DNA of 64,000 nt from Luteibacter sp. 9135 (lineage in GTDB: Bacteria; Pseudomonadota; Gammaproteobacteria; Xanthomonadales; Rhodanobacteraceae): the NCBI RefSeq assembly GCF_000745005.1, contig NZ_JQNB01000001.1, forward strand, positions 2,287,501-2,351,500. The letters are read 5' to 3'. The translations under genes were made by a program, and so were the position numbers. The notes under the pieces are model-generated. The model saw only the letters and a program-made list of their open reading frames with translations. It was not told where the DNA came from and searched no databases. This document shows positions 1 to 9,988 of the stretch, in pieces (the stretch's first letter is position 1; each line of letters begins with the position of its first letter).

Positions 1-3000
1 CTCTGGATCGCCTACCGCGCTGTGCTCGGCAAGGATGCCGTGCCGCCGGAGTCGCCTTTCGACAAGTCCCGTCTGGTCTGGCGCCTGATGCGCCTGTTGC
101 CATCCGTGGCGGCCGAAGAGGGCTTCGCATCGCTGAGCGCGTTCCTCGGCAAGGACGACGACGCGCGAAAGTGCCACCAGCTGGCCGAGCGGCTTGCCGA
201 CCTCTACGACCAGTACCAGGTATACCGTGCCGACTGGCTTGACGATTGGGCGGCAGGGCGCGACGTGCTGCGGGACGCCCGCGGTGCGGCGCCCGACATG
301 GCGGAAGACGATTGCTGGCAGGCGCGCCTGTGGCGTCGCTTACTGGACGATGTCGGCCCGGACGAGGCCGACGGTCACCGTGCCGCGGTGCACGAGCGCT
401 TCCTGCGGGCCGTGGCCTCCGTGTCGGAGCGCCCGGCGGCCCTGTCGCGTCGCATCGTGGTGTTCGGCATGTCCTCGCTCCCGCGGCAAACGCTGGAGGC
501 CCTGTCCGCGCTGGCACGCTGGTCGCAGGTGGTGCTGGTGGTGATGAATCCCTGTCGCCACTACTGGGCGGACATTGTCGACGACCGCGAGTTGCTGCGG
601 GCCGAGCGGAGGCGTCAGGAAAGCAAGCCCGGCATGCCCCTGCTGCCTTCCGACGAGGACATGCACCTCTACGCCAACCCCCTGCTGGCCGCCTGGGGCA
701 AGCAGGGTCGCGACTACATCCGCCTGCTCGACGAGTTCGACCATCCGGATACCTATCGCGAGCATTTCACCGCGTGGGACCAGCGCATCGACCTGTTCGC
801 CGAGCCGACCGGCAACACGCTGCTCGGGCAGGTGCAGGCGGCCATCCTCGACCTGGAGCCCCTGCCGGAAGAACCGCGGCCGGTGGCGGCGGACGACACC
901 TCCATCGTCTTCCATCTCGCGCACGGGCCGCAGCGCGAGGTGGAGATCCTGCACGACCAGCTGCTTGCCCGGTTCGAGGCATCAGCCCGCGACGGCCATC
1001 CCATCCTGCCTCGCGACGTGATCGTGATGGTGCCCGATATCGAAACCTACGGCCCGCACATCGACGCCGTCTTCGGCCGCGTGCCGCGCGACGACCCGCG
1101 ATTCATTCCGTTCAGCGTGGCGGATCGTGCGGCGCGTGGCACCGTTCCGCTGGTCATGGCGCTGGACATGCTGATGGGCATGACCGAGTCGCGGTTCACG
1201 GCCGGCGAGATGGCCGATCTGCTCGATGTCCCGGCGGTGCGCACGCGTTTCGGCCTGGCCGAGGACGACCTGCCCTTGCTGCATCGCTGGATCGGCGGCG
1301 CTGGTATCCGCTGGGGGCTGGATGCCACGCAGCGCGGTTCGCTGGGGCTGCCGGCCCTGGAGCAGAACACCTGGGCGTTCGGTCTGCGGCGCATGTTGCT
1401 GGGCTATGCCGTGGGGGAAGGGGAGGCATGGGGCGATATCGAGCCCTTCGACGAGGTGGGGGGGCTCGATGCGGCGCTGGTCGGCCCGTTGTCCGACCTC
1501 CTCGCCGCACTCGGTCGCCACTGGCAAGATATGGCCGACCCGGCGCCGGCAGCGGTATGGGGGGCACGCCTGCGCCGGCTGATCGACGATTTCTTCGATC
1601 GTTCGGACGCCGAGGATGCCAAGCAGTTGGAACGCCTCCTGGATGCCCTCGATACCTGGGAAGGCGCTTGCGCCGAAGCCCGGTTCGACGAGCCCTTGCC
1701 GGTCGATGTGGTGCGCGAGGCCTGGCTGGGTCAGTTCGACGACGCGGGACTCTCCAAGCGATTCCTCGCCGGTGCAGTCAGCTTCGGTACGCTGATGCCC
1801 ATGCGGGCCATCCCGTTCCGGGTGGTCTGCCTGCTGGGCATGAACGACGGCGACTACCCGCGTGCCCGTCCGCCCATGGATTTCGACCTGATGTCGCGGT
1901 CGGGTGCGTGGCGGCCGGGCGACCGCTCGCGTCGCGAGGACGATCGCTACCTTTTCCTCGAGGCCCTGCTGTCCGCGCGCGATGCACTGCATATCGGCTG
2001 GGTCGCGCGCAGCGCCCGCGACAACAGCGAGCGCGCGCCATCGGTGCTGGTGGGTCAGCTGCGGGATTACCTGGCATCGGCATGGCGGTGCGCCGACGAT
2101 AAGCCGCTCCTGGCACGTCTTTCGGTGGAGCACCCGTTGCAGCCCTTCAGTCGTGCTTACTTTCGTGAGGGCGACACCCGGTTGTTCACCTATGCCAGCG
2201 AGTGGCGCCAGGCACACGACATCACCCCGTCCGCCGACGCGTCGACCTTGCCGGCGCTGCTCGTCGAACGGCCCATCGGGCTTGCCGTGCTGCGGCGTTT
2301 CCTGCGTCATCCGGTGCGGGAGTTTTTCCAGGCACGGCTCGGCGTGCGGTTCGAACTGGGCGACATCGCGGGCGACGACCAGGAGCCGTTCGCGGTCGAT
2401 GCGCTGGGTCGGTTCGGCATGACCGACGCCTTGCTGCGTGCCGCCGTCCACAGCGGCGATGACGCCGCGGGCGCGATCGATATGGCGGCGTCGCGGCTGC
2501 AACGCAGCGGCCTGCTGCCCATGGGCGGGTTCGCTGCGCCGGTGCGCCGTGAACTGACGGCCACGGCGTCGGCCATCTTCGCCCGGTTCGTGACCGAGCG
2601 CCGCCGCTGGCCGATCGATGCCGGCAAGCGGGAAGTGCGTGTCGAGGCCGCGGGTGTGGTCGTCGAGGACTGGCTGGCCGAACTCCGGTCCGACACGGAA
2701 GGCAACCTCGCCGCTTTCCTGCTTTCGCCCGCGAACGTGCTGGAGCCGGACGGCTCGCCACGTACGCACCGGCTGGTGATGCCATGGATCGATCACCTGG
2801 TGGCCCAGGCCGCCGGGCTTGCCGTGCAGACCCGGTATGTCGGGCCGGACGCCACGATCGTGCTTGCTCCGATTCCGACCGACCGCGCCACGTCCATGCT
2901 GGAGACACTGCTGCTGGCGTGGCGCGAGGGCATGCGTGCGCCGCTGCCGGTGGCCGCGCGCACCGCGCTTTCGGCGCTCCTGGCCCCGGAGGAATCATCA

Positions 3001-3180
3001 ATGCAGGCGGCACGAAGCGCCTACGAGGGCGTCCACGACCGCGTACGGGGCGAAGTGGACGGCGATCCGTACCTGATGCGCGCGTGGCCGGAGTTCGATG
3101 CGCTCGAGCGCGCCGGCTTCACCCGCTGGCTGCAGCCCTATCGCGACCTGCTGGGCGCGCTTCACGTGGAGCGCGCATGA
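1..3180 (+). CDS. recC: Exodeoxyribonuclease V subunit gamma RecC (5' end missing)
   Basis: RecC is the subunit of the RecBCD helicase-nuclease that recognises Chi and splits the strands during repair of double-strand breaks. The frame is open from base 1, so the GTG at 22 is internal and the true start lies before the window. About 1,059 codons are visible against roughly 1,120 in E. coli RecC. The opening residues (LWIAYR, then SPFDKSRLVWRLMRLLP) and a central GMNDGDYPR segment are RecC-like; the latter belongs to the inactive nuclease-like domain. The stop overlaps the recB start by ATGA, so the two are translationally coupled in a recC-recB-recD operon. Identification by family resemblance is strong; only the N-terminus cannot be judged. 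Confidence 0.95.
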   Translation, partial: LWIAYRAVLGKDAVPPESPFDKSRLVWRLMRLLPSVAAEEGFASLSAFLGKDDDARKCHQLAERLADLYDQYQVYRADWLDDWAAGRDVLRDARGAAPDMAEDDCWQARLWRRLLDDVGPDEADGHRAAVHERFLRAVASVSERPAALSRRIVVFGMSSLPRQTLEALSALARWSQVVLVVMNPCRHYWADIVDDRELLRAERRRQESKPGMPLLPSDEDMHLYANPLLAAWGKQGRDYIRLLDEFDHPDTYREHFTAWDQRIDLFAEPTGNTLLGQVQAAILDLEPLPEEPRPVAADDTSIVFHLAHGPQREVEILHDQLLARFEASARDGHPILPRDVIVMVPDIETYGPHIDAVFGRVPRDDPRFIPFSVADRAARGTVPLVMALDMLMGMTESRFTAGEMADLLDVPAVRTRFGLAEDDLPLLHRWIGGAGIRWGLDATQRGSLGLPALEQNTWAFGLRRMLLGYAVGEGEAWGDIEPFDEVGGLDAALVGPLSDLLAALGRHWQDMADPAPAAVWGARLRRLIDDFFDRSDAEDAKQLERLLDALDTWEGACAEARFDEPLPVDVVREAWLGQFDDAGLSKRFLAGAVSFGTLMPMRAIPFRVVCLLGMNDGDYPRARPPMDFDLMSRSGAWRPGDRSRREDDRYLFLEALLSARDALHIGWVARSARDNSERAPSVLVGQLRDYLASAWRCADDKPLLARLSVEHPLQPFSRAYFREGDTRLFTYASEWRQAHDITPSADASTLPALLVERPIGLAVLRRFLRHPVREFFQARLGVRFELGDIAGDDQEPFAVDALGRFGMTDALLRAAVHSGDDAAGAIDMAASRLQRSGLLPMGGFAAPVRRELTATASAIFARFVTERRRWPIDAGKREVRVEAAGVVVEDWLAELRSDTEGNLAAFLLSPANVLEPDGSPRTHRLVMPWIDHLVAQAAGLAVQTRYVGPDATIVLAPIPTDRATSMLETLLLAWREGMRAPLPVAARTALSALLAPEESSMQAARSAYEGVHDRVRGEVDGDPYLMRAWPEFDALERAGFTRWLQPYRDLLGALHVERA

Positions 3181-6100
3181 CCCTCGACTTCCAGACGCTG
3201 GACCCACTGACCATGCCGCTGGACGGCGTGCGCCTGATCGAGGCCAGTGCCGGCACGGGCAAGACGTGGACGATCGCTGCGCTTTACGTGCGCGCTGTGT
3301 TGGGCCACGGCGTGGCGCAGCCCTTGCTGCCGCCGCAGATCCTTGTAGTGACGTTTACCGAGGCGGCCACGCAGGAACTGCGCGAACGCGTGCGGGCGCG
3401 TCTCGTCGAGGCGGCTGCCGCGTTCCGGGCCGGCACGACGAAAGAGCCCTTCCTCGCCGCGCTGATGGATGCCTGCGAGGCGGATCGCCATGGCGCATGC
3501 GCGCGCCGGCTCGAACTCGCCGCGCAATGGATGGACGAGGCGGCCATCTTCACCATCCATGGCTGGAGCCAGCGGATGCTGATCCAGCATGCCTTCGGCA
3601 GTGGCCACGCCTTCGCCCAGACGCTGGAGCCGGACGAGAGCGAACTGCTCGCCGAGTGCGTACGCGACTACTGGCGCAAGGCGTTCTACCTGCTCGACGA
3701 GGCGCGTCTCGCACCCATCCTCGAGGAATGGCAGACGCCCGATGCGCTTGCGCGCGCACTGCGCCCCTTGCTGTTCGGCGGCGAGGCCACGTTGCGCGTC
3801 AACGGCGAGGTATTGGCCTCCGGCGGCGATCTCGATGCGGCCCTGCTCGATCGTGCCGCATGGGACGAGGAGGATGAGCGACGCCACGCGGATGCGGCGC
3901 GCACATGGCTCGCCGATATCGATCGCATCGAGGCGATCGTCACCGCCGCGGTAGGCGACAAGACCCTGCACAACGGCTGGTACAAACCGGACCGTATTCC
4001 CGCCGATCTTGCCGCCATGCGTTACTGGGCGGAACGTGCGGAGCGCGTCGACTTCGATATCGCGCGGTATTCCGTGACGCGGCTGGGCAAGGCCACCGGC
4101 AAGGGCAAGCATCGGCCCGAGCATCCGGCGTTCGCGGCACTGGAACACTGGCAGGCCTGGCAGGCGGGAAAGGTAGGCATTCGCCATGTGGTGCTGGCCG
4201 ACGCCCTGGCTTGGGTGCGCGAGCGGTTCGCCGCGCAGAAGCTGCGTCGCGCGCAGATCGGGTTCGACGACCTCCTGCTGCGCCTGGACCGCGCGCTCGC
4301 CGCCGATACCGGAACGGGACTGGCGCAGACCATTGCCCAGCAATACCCGCTCGCCCTTATCGACGAGTTCCAGGACACCGACCCCTTGCAATATCGGATT
4401 TTCCGCGCGATCTACGCCGCGGCGGAAGGTACCGGACTGTTGTTGATCGGCGACCCCAAGCAGGCCATCTATGCCTTCCGCGGGGCCGATATCCAGACCT
4501 ACCTCGGGGCCAGGGCGGAAGCCCTCGCCCCGCATTACAGCCTGGATACCAACCATCGTTCCAGTGAGGCCATGGTGGCGGCGGTCAATGCGCTGTTCGG
4601 GCATGCCGAAGGCCACGCCACGGGTGCGTTCCACTTCGCCGACCGCGGGCTACCCTTCGCACCGGTGCGGTCCCGTGGTCGCAGCGAACGCCTCGTTATC
4701 GACGACGCTGTGCCCGCGGCCTTGCAGGTCTGGCTGCTCGACGACGAACAGCCGGTGGGCGTGCGTATCTATCGCGAGCAGATGGCAGGCGCCTGCGCCA
4801 CGCACATCGTCGAACTGCTGAATGCCGCGGGTCGTGGCCGCTGCGGTTTCGTTTCGGTCGAAGGCCACTTCACGGCGTTGAAGCCGGCGGATATCGCCGT
4901 CCTGGTCCGTAGCCACAGCGAGGCGACCCAGATACGCGATGCGCTGGCGCAGCGCCACGTGCGCAGCGTGTTCCTGTCCGATCGCGACTCGGTGCTCGAA
5001 AGCATCGAGGCCCACGACATCCTGCTCTGGCTGCGTGCCGTGGCCGAGCCATCCTCCGACACGGCCATGCGTGCCGCGCTGGCCACCCGCAGCCTCGATC
5101 TGGGCTATGGCGAACTGGAGCGCCTCAATGTGGACGAGCGGCACTGGGAGCGGCGTGGGCAGGAGCTATTCGAACTGCGCGAGACGTGGCGCCGGGGTGG
5201 GGTGCTGGCCATGCTGCACCGTTTCCTGCACCTGTTCGACCTGCCGGCGCGGTTGCTGGCGCAGCGCGGCGGCGAACGCAGCCTGACCAACCTGCTGCAC
5301 CTGGCCGAGCTGCTGCAGCAGGCCGCGTCCACGATCGAGGGTGAGCAGGCGCTCATCCGTCATCTGGCCGAGCGTATCGCCGACACCGCCGGTCACACGG
5401 GCGACGACCAGATCGTCCGCCTGGAAAGCGACGACGACCTGGTCAAGGTGGTGACCATCCACAAGTCGAAGGGCCTGGAATATCCCCTGGTCTTCCTGCC
5501 CTTCGCGGCCGCCGTGGCAGGCATGCGCCCGGGGCAGGGGTATCGCTACCACGACGGCAACGGGGCACAGCTGGAACTGGTCGCGGCCAGCCACCAGGGT
5601 GCGGGCGATGCCGTGCGTGACGCGAAGGAGGCCGCCGAGCGCGCGGTGTTGCAGGAAGACCTGCGCCTGCTCTACGTCGCCCTGACCCGTGCGCGTCACG
5701 CGTGCTGGATCGGTGTCGCGCCGGTCAGTCATGCGTCCGCGAAAAAACCGCAGCTGCACAAGGCGGCGTTGGGTCACCTGCTGACCGGTGGCGCGGAGAT
5801 AGACAACGGCGCGATAGAGGGTCTTCTGCGGCGCCTTGCGGACGGTCATGCCTGCATCGCCGTGGACTACATGCCCGCGCCGGAAGACAACCGCTACGAA
5901 CCCCCGGTGCAGCAGGAACATCCCGCGCCGGCGCGCCGTGCGTACATCGCGCGTGCCGAGCCCTGGTGGATCGCCAGCTACAGCGCACTGCGCCATGCGG
6001 AGGACGACATCGTCGCGCCGGAGACCGCCACCGACGACGTGATCGTCGAATACGCGAGCGAGCGTCCAGCGGCGCTGGCGGAGGCCGGCAGCATCCATGC

Positions 6101-6830
6101 GTTCGAGCGTGGCGCGGAGGCCGGCACCTTCCTGCACGACCTGCTCGAGTGGATGGCGGAGGAAGGCTTTGCGGCGGTCGCCCGCGATCCGCAGCGCCTG
6201 CGCGATACCGTGGCACGCCGCTGCGAGCGTCGCGGCTGGGCGCATGCGATCGACCTGCTGACGATCTGGCTGCTCGGGTTGCTGTCCACGCCGCTGTCCT
6301 TGCCTGACGGCCGCACGCTTGCGCTCGGTGCACTGGACGATCCCCGCCGCTATCGCGCGGAGCTGGAATTCCTGTTCGAAGCGAAGGGTGTCGATACGCT
6401 TGCGCTGGACCGCATCGTCCGCACCCACACGCTGGACGGCGCGGCAAGGCCGGCGCTTGCGTCCGATCGCGTCAACGGCATGCTCAAGGGCTTCATCGAT
6501 CTCATCATCGAGCACGAAGGACGCTGGTACGTCGTGGACTACAAGTCCAACTGGCTGGGCGCCGACCAGCACGCCTACACGCCGGAGGCCATGCGCCGCT
6601 CCATCCTCGACGCCCGCTACGAGTTGCAATACGCGCTCTACCTGCTTGCGCTGCATCGCCAGCTGCGTACACGCCTGGGCGACGCCTACGACTACGACAC
6701 CCATATCGGCGGCGCCATCTATCTTTACCTGCGTGGCGTGGACGGTCGCGGTCACGGCGTGCATGCCGAGCGTCCGCCGCGGGCGATGATCGACGCGCTG
6801 GACACCTTGTTCCGGGGAGCGGACGCATGA
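3177..6830 (+). CDS. recB: Exodeoxyribonuclease V subunit beta RecB
   Basis: RecB is the 3'-5' helicase and sole nuclease of RecBCD. The ATG at 3177 overlaps the recC stop (ATGA) and gives 1,217 residues, close to E. coli's 1,180; the longer upstream frame reads antisense-like sequence and is not used. A UvrD-type Walker A (EASAGTGKTW, K29) opens the protein. The Walker B/motif II region reads LIDEFQDTDPLQYR, followed by GDPKQAIYAFRGAD. Motif VI is LLYVALTRARHA. The C-terminal nuclease domain carries VVDYKSNWLG, with D1121 and K1123 matching the essential Asp and Lys of RecB nucleases. All active-site motifs are intact, so the enzyme should be functional. Its end overlaps recD by ATGA. Confidence 0.97.
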   Translation: MTLDFQTLDPLTMPLDGVRLIEASAGTGKTWTIAALYVRAVLGHGVAQPLLPPQILVVTFTEAATQELRERVRARLVEAAAAFRAGTTKEPFLAALMDACEADRHGACARRLELAAQWMDEAAIFTIHGWSQRMLIQHAFGSGHAFAQTLEPDESELLAECVRDYWRKAFYLLDEARLAPILEEWQTPDALARALRPLLFGGEATLRVNGEVLASGGDLDAALLDRAAWDEEDERRHADAARTWLADIDRIEAIVTAAVGDKTLHNGWYKPDRIPADLAAMRYWAERAERVDFDIARYSVTRLGKATGKGKHRPEHPAFAALEHWQAWQAGKVGIRHVVLADALAWVRERFAAQKLRRAQIGFDDLLLRLDRALAADTGTGLAQTIAQQYPLALIDEFQDTDPLQYRIFRAIYAAAEGTGLLLIGDPKQAIYAFRGADIQTYLGARAEALAPHYSLDTNHRSSEAMVAAVNALFGHAEGHATGAFHFADRGLPFAPVRSRGRSERLVIDDAVPAALQVWLLDDEQPVGVRIYREQMAGACATHIVELLNAAGRGRCGFVSVEGHFTALKPADIAVLVRSHSEATQIRDALAQRHVRSVFLSDRDSVLESIEAHDILLWLRAVAEPSSDTAMRAALATRSLDLGYGELERLNVDERHWERRGQELFELRETWRRGGVLAMLHRFLHLFDLPARLLAQRGGERSLTNLLHLAELLQQAASTIEGEQALIRHLAERIADTAGHTGDDQIVRLESDDDLVKVVTIHKSKGLEYPLVFLPFAAAVAGMRPGQGYRYHDGNGAQLELVAASHQGAGDAVRDAKEAAERAVLQEDLRLLYVALTRARHACWIGVAPVSHASAKKPQLHKAALGHLLTGGAEIDNGAIEGLLRRLADGHACIAVDYMPAPEDNRYEPPVQQEHPAPARRAYIARAEPWWIASYSALRHAEDDIVAPETATDDVIVEYASERPAALAEAGSIHAFERGAEAGTFLHDLLEWMAEEGFAAVARDPQRLRDTVARRCERRGWAHAIDLLTIWLLGLLSTPLSLPDGRTLALGALDDPRRYRAELEFLFEAKGVDTLALDRIVRTHTLDGAARPALASDRVNGMLKGFIDLIIEHEGRWYVVDYKSNWLGADQHAYTPEAMRRSILDARYELQYALYLLALHRQLRTRLGDAYDYDTHIGGAIYLYLRGVDGRGHGVHAERPPRAMIDALDTLFRGADA

Positions 6831-8725
6831 ACACCGTGCCGACACGCGACGACCTCGATCGCTGGATGGACAACGCGGTGGCGGAGGATCGTCTTCGTCC
6901 GGTCGATCGCGCGTTCGCGCGCTTCCTCGGCAGCCTCGATCCCCAGGGTGATCCGCGGGTCCTGCTGGCGGCGGCGCAGGCCAGCCGCGAGCTGGGCGAT
7001 GGACATATCTGCGTCGACATCGGCACCTGGAACACCGCCGCCGACGCCGCGCTGGCGGATATCCGGCCTGTCCTCGCAGCCTCGCCGCTGGTGGCCGGTC
7101 CCACGGGGGACGCCGCCGCGCCGCTGGTCCTCGATGGCGATCTGCTCTACCTGCGCCGTTTCTGGCGTGACGAGGCACGCGTGGCCGAGGCCGTGCTCGG
7201 CCGGTTGGCGCCGCTGCCGGTGCCGGACGACCTGGCCGCGGAGCTGGATCGCCTGTTTCCTGTCGTGGAGAGCGGACCCGACTGGCAGAAGATCGCCTGT
7301 GCCATCGCGGCGCGGGGCGCGTTCGCCGTCATCACGGGCGGCCCGGGCACGGGCAAGACCACAACGGTCATTCGCCTGCTGGGGCTGTTGCAGACGATGG
7401 CGCAGCGTGCCGGCCAGCCGCGCCTGCGCATACGCCTCGCCGCGCCCACCGGCAAGGCGGCTGCGCGACTCAACGCGTCCATCGCCGTGCAGATCGATCG
7501 GCTGCAGGTGGATGCCTCCGTCAAGCAGGCGATACCCGCGGAAGTCACTACGCTGCACCGCCTGCTGGGCAGCCGTCCCGACAGCCGCCGCTTCCGCCAC
7601 GATGCCGACCATCCGCTGCACCTGGATGTCCTGGTCATCGACGAGGCCTCCATGATCGACCTCGAAATGATGGCGGCCACCCTCGACGCGCTGCCGCCGC
7701 AGGCACGGCTGGTGCTGCTGGGCGACAAGGATCAGTTGTCCTCCGTGGAAGCCGGGGCCGTCCTCGGCGACCTGTGCGCGCGGGCCGACCGGGGCTACTA
7801 CGATGCCGGCACGCGGGCCTGGCTGTCCGGAACGCTCGGTGTCGACGTAGGTCCCTGGTCCGCGACGGACGACGAGGCACGGCCGCTGGACCAGCAGGTG
7901 ACCATGCTGCGGCGTAGCCGCCGCTTCGGCGAGCACAGCGGCATCGGCGCGCTGGCGCTGGGCATCAACCACGGCGACATGACCGCCGTGACAGCAGCGT
8001 TTTCCACGTCGAGCGGCGAATTGGCCTTGCTGCCGGCGTCGGCCGCGTCCATTGCCGCCTTGGCGATCGACGGGCGCGACCAGGCCCCGGGCTATAGGCA
8101 TTACCTGGACTGGCTGGAGGCGAACCGGCCCCCGCTCGGCGCTAACCTCGCGGCCTTCGAGGCATGGGCGGCGGGTGCGCTGACGGCTTATGCGCGATTC
8201 CAGTTGCTGTGCGCCACGCGTCATGGCGATGCCGGGGTTGACGCGCAGAACGAACGCATCGCCAAAGGCCTGCTCGAGCGCGGGCTGGTCGAGGCCATTG
8301 GCGGTTGGTACGAAGGGCGGCCGGTGATGGTGACGCGTAACGACTACGCGCTGGGCCTGATGAACGGCGACGTCGGCCTGACCCTGTGGGTGCCGGACGG
8401 GCAGGGCGGCATGGCCTTGCGCGTGGCGTTCGCCGTCATGCACGAGCAGGGTGGGGAACGCATCCGTTTCGTGGTGCCCAGTCGTCTCTCCGCGGTGGAT
8501 ACCGTGTTCGCGATGACGGTGCACAAGTCGCAGGGGTCCGAATTCGAACACACGGCGTTGGCGCTGCCGGCCGAACCGTCGCCCGTGCTCACGCGCGAGC
8601 TGGTCTACACCGGCGTGACGCGCGCCCGCGCCGCGTTCACCCTGCTGGCCTCGCCAGACATCGTTGCCTACGCGGTGGGTCGCAAGACCCATCGCGCTTC
8701 GGGACTGCTCCGCCGCCTGGTCTGA
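6827..8725 (+). CDS. recD: Exodeoxyribonuclease V subunit alpha RecD
   Basis: RecD is the fast 5'-3' helicase of RecBCD. The 632-residue product (E. coli 608) has an N-terminal RecD-specific domain, then a superfamily 1B helicase core. Walker A is GGPGTGKTTT (K177) and Walker B is LVIDEASMID, followed by LLGDKDQLSSVEAG. The C-terminal motifs are VHKSQGSEFEH and ELVYTGVTRAR. Its ATG overlaps the recB stop, completing a tightly coupled recCBD operon. Transcription ends facing the epimerase gene on the other strand, with only 21 bases between the two stops and no obvious T-tailed hairpin. Confidence 0.96.
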   Translation: MNTVPTRDDLDRWMDNAVAEDRLRPVDRAFARFLGSLDPQGDPRVLLAAAQASRELGDGHICVDIGTWNTAADAALADIRPVLAASPLVAGPTGDAAAPLVLDGDLLYLRRFWRDEARVAEAVLGRLAPLPVPDDLAAELDRLFPVVESGPDWQKIACAIAARGAFAVITGGPGTGKTTTVIRLLGLLQTMAQRAGQPRLRIRLAAPTGKAAARLNASIAVQIDRLQVDASVKQAIPAEVTTLHRLLGSRPDSRRFRHDADHPLHLDVLVIDEASMIDLEMMAATLDALPPQARLVLLGDKDQLSSVEAGAVLGDLCARADRGYYDAGTRAWLSGTLGVDVGPWSATDDEARPLDQQVTMLRRSRRFGEHSGIGALALGINHGDMTAVTAAFSTSSGELALLPASAASIAALAIDGRDQAPGYRHYLDWLEANRPPLGANLAAFEAWAAGALTAYARFQLLCATRHGDAGVDAQNERIAKGLLERGLVEAIGGWYEGRPVMVTRNDYALGLMNGDVGLTLWVPDGQGGMALRVAFAVMHEQGGERIRFVVPSRLSAVDTVFAMTVHKSQGSEFEHTALALPAEPSPVLTRELVYTGVTRARAAFTLLASPDIVAYAVGRKTHRASGLLRRLV

Positions 8726-8746
8726 AGGCGGCGAGCCAGCGAGGTG

Positions 8747-9757
8747 TCAGTCCACCCGGTAGTACGCCTTGTACCACTCGGCGAACTTCGCCAGCCCCGC
8801 GTCGATCGACGTGCTGGGTGCGTAACCGACGTCCCGGCGGATCGCCGAGACGTCGGCCCAGGTATCCGGCACGTCGCCCGGCTGCATCGGTAGCAGGCGC
8901 TTTTCGACCGTGCGGCCCAGGTGTTTCTCGAGCAGGCCGATGAAGTCGAGTAGCTGGACGGGTTCGTCGTTGCCGATGTTGTACACGCGATACGGCGCCG
9001 ACGAACTGCCGGCATGCGGCGCCACCGGGTCGTAGCCCGGGTCTGGCTGGGCCGGGTGATCCAGCGTGCGGACCACGCCCTCGACGATGTCGTCGATATA
9101 GGTGAAGTCGCGGCTGTGGTTGCCGTGGTTGAACACGTCGATGGCCTCGCCCTGCACGATGCGGCGGGCGAACAGGATCGGCGACATGTCCGGCCGGCCC
9201 CACGGGCCGTACACCGTGAAAAAGCGTAGCCCCGTGGTGGGCAGCCCGAACAGGTGGCTGTAGGTGTGCGCCATCAGCTCGTTGGACTTCTTGGTCGCCG
9301 CATACAGGCTGACCGGGTGGTCCACGGCATCCTCGACGGCGAAGGGCATTTTCCGGTTCGCGCCGTAGACCGAGCTGGACGACGCGTAAACCAGGTGGCC
9401 GACCGCGTGCCGGCGGCATGCCTCCAGGATATTGACGAAGCCGACCAGATTGCTTTGCACGTACGCGTGCGGGTGGGTCAGCGAATAACGCACGCCGGCC
9501 TGGGCGGCGAGGTTGACCACGCGCTCCGGCTGGAAATCGGCGAAAGCCTTGTCCACTGCGGCCTGCTCGGCAAGATCGGCGCGCACATGGCTGTAGTTCG
9601 GGTGGCCGATGAAGCGGGCCACGCGTGCTTCTTTCAACGCGGGGTCGTAGTAATCGTTGTGGTTGTCGAAGCCCAGCACGGTGTCGCCGCGGGCCAGCAG
9701 GCGCTCGGTGAGGGCCGAGCCGACGAAACCGGCGGTGCCGGTGACTAGGATACGCAT
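8747..9757 (-). CDS. NAD-dependent sugar-nucleotide epimerase, UDP-glucuronate 4-epimerase-like
   Basis: Extended short-chain dehydrogenase/reductase of 336 residues beginning MRILVTGTAGFVG, which contains the NAD-binding GxxGxxG motif; the YAATKKS segment supplies the catalytic Tyr and Lys. The FDNHNDYYDPALKEAR stretch after the first beta-alpha-beta unit is typical of the CapI/LpsL group that interconverts UDP-glucuronate and UDP-galacturonate for capsule or LPS. I chose the ATG at 9757 because the fold starts there; a longer frame to 9787 adds nothing recognisable. No glycosyltransferase or polysaccharide cluster lies nearby, so its end product is unknown. UDP-glucose 4-epimerase activity is a possible alternative. 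Confidence 0.85.
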   Translation of the reverse strand: MRILVTGTAGFVGSALTERLLARGDTVLGFDNHNDYYDPALKEARVARFIGHPNYSHVRADLAEQAAVDKAFADFQPERVVNLAAQAGVRYSLTHPHAYVQSNLVGFVNILEACRRHAVGHLVYASSSSVYGANRKMPFAVEDAVDHPVSLYAATKKSNELMAHTYSHLFGLPTTGLRFFTVYGPWGRPDMSPILFARRIVQGEAIDVFNHGNHSRDFTYIDDIVEGVVRTLDHPAQPDPGYDPVAPHAGSSSAPYRVYNIGNDEPVQLLDFIGLLEKHLGRTVEKRLLPMQPGDVPDTWADVSAIRRDVGYAPSTSIDAGLAKFAEWYKAYYRVD

Positions 9758-9947
9758 GGGGAAGACCTGTTCTCTAGCGAATGACACAGTGTAACGGACG
9801 CCCGGATTGACACGGCCGCGTGCCTGATCTAGCTTTTGCGGGTATCCAGCCGACGAAGGTGGCCCGCGGTAACGCTGGCCGAGTGTGCGACATGCGGACT
9901 ACGCGCCCCTCCCTCTGACTCCACGCCACGTCTTCGTCATCTTCGAA

Positions 9948-9967
9948 GGGCGCATGGCGCCCTTTTT
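9948..9967 (+). terminator. Short hairpin plus T-run just before thrS
   Basis: GGGCGC (9948-9953) pairs with GCGCCC (9957-9962) across a three-base loop, followed by TTTTT. It ends only about 20 bases before the thrS ATG. It could terminate an unidentified short upstream transcript or act as a leader attenuator for thrS. No tRNA or convincing ORF was found in the 190 bases before it. Confidence 0.5.
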
Positions 9968-9988
9968 GTTTGTCCGGAATTCGCATTC

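Noticed and set aside
9790..9945. Possible tRNA or small RNA upstream of thrS
   Set aside because: There is a hairpin with T-run at its end, but no T-arm sequence, acceptor pairing or recognisable RNA fold was found.
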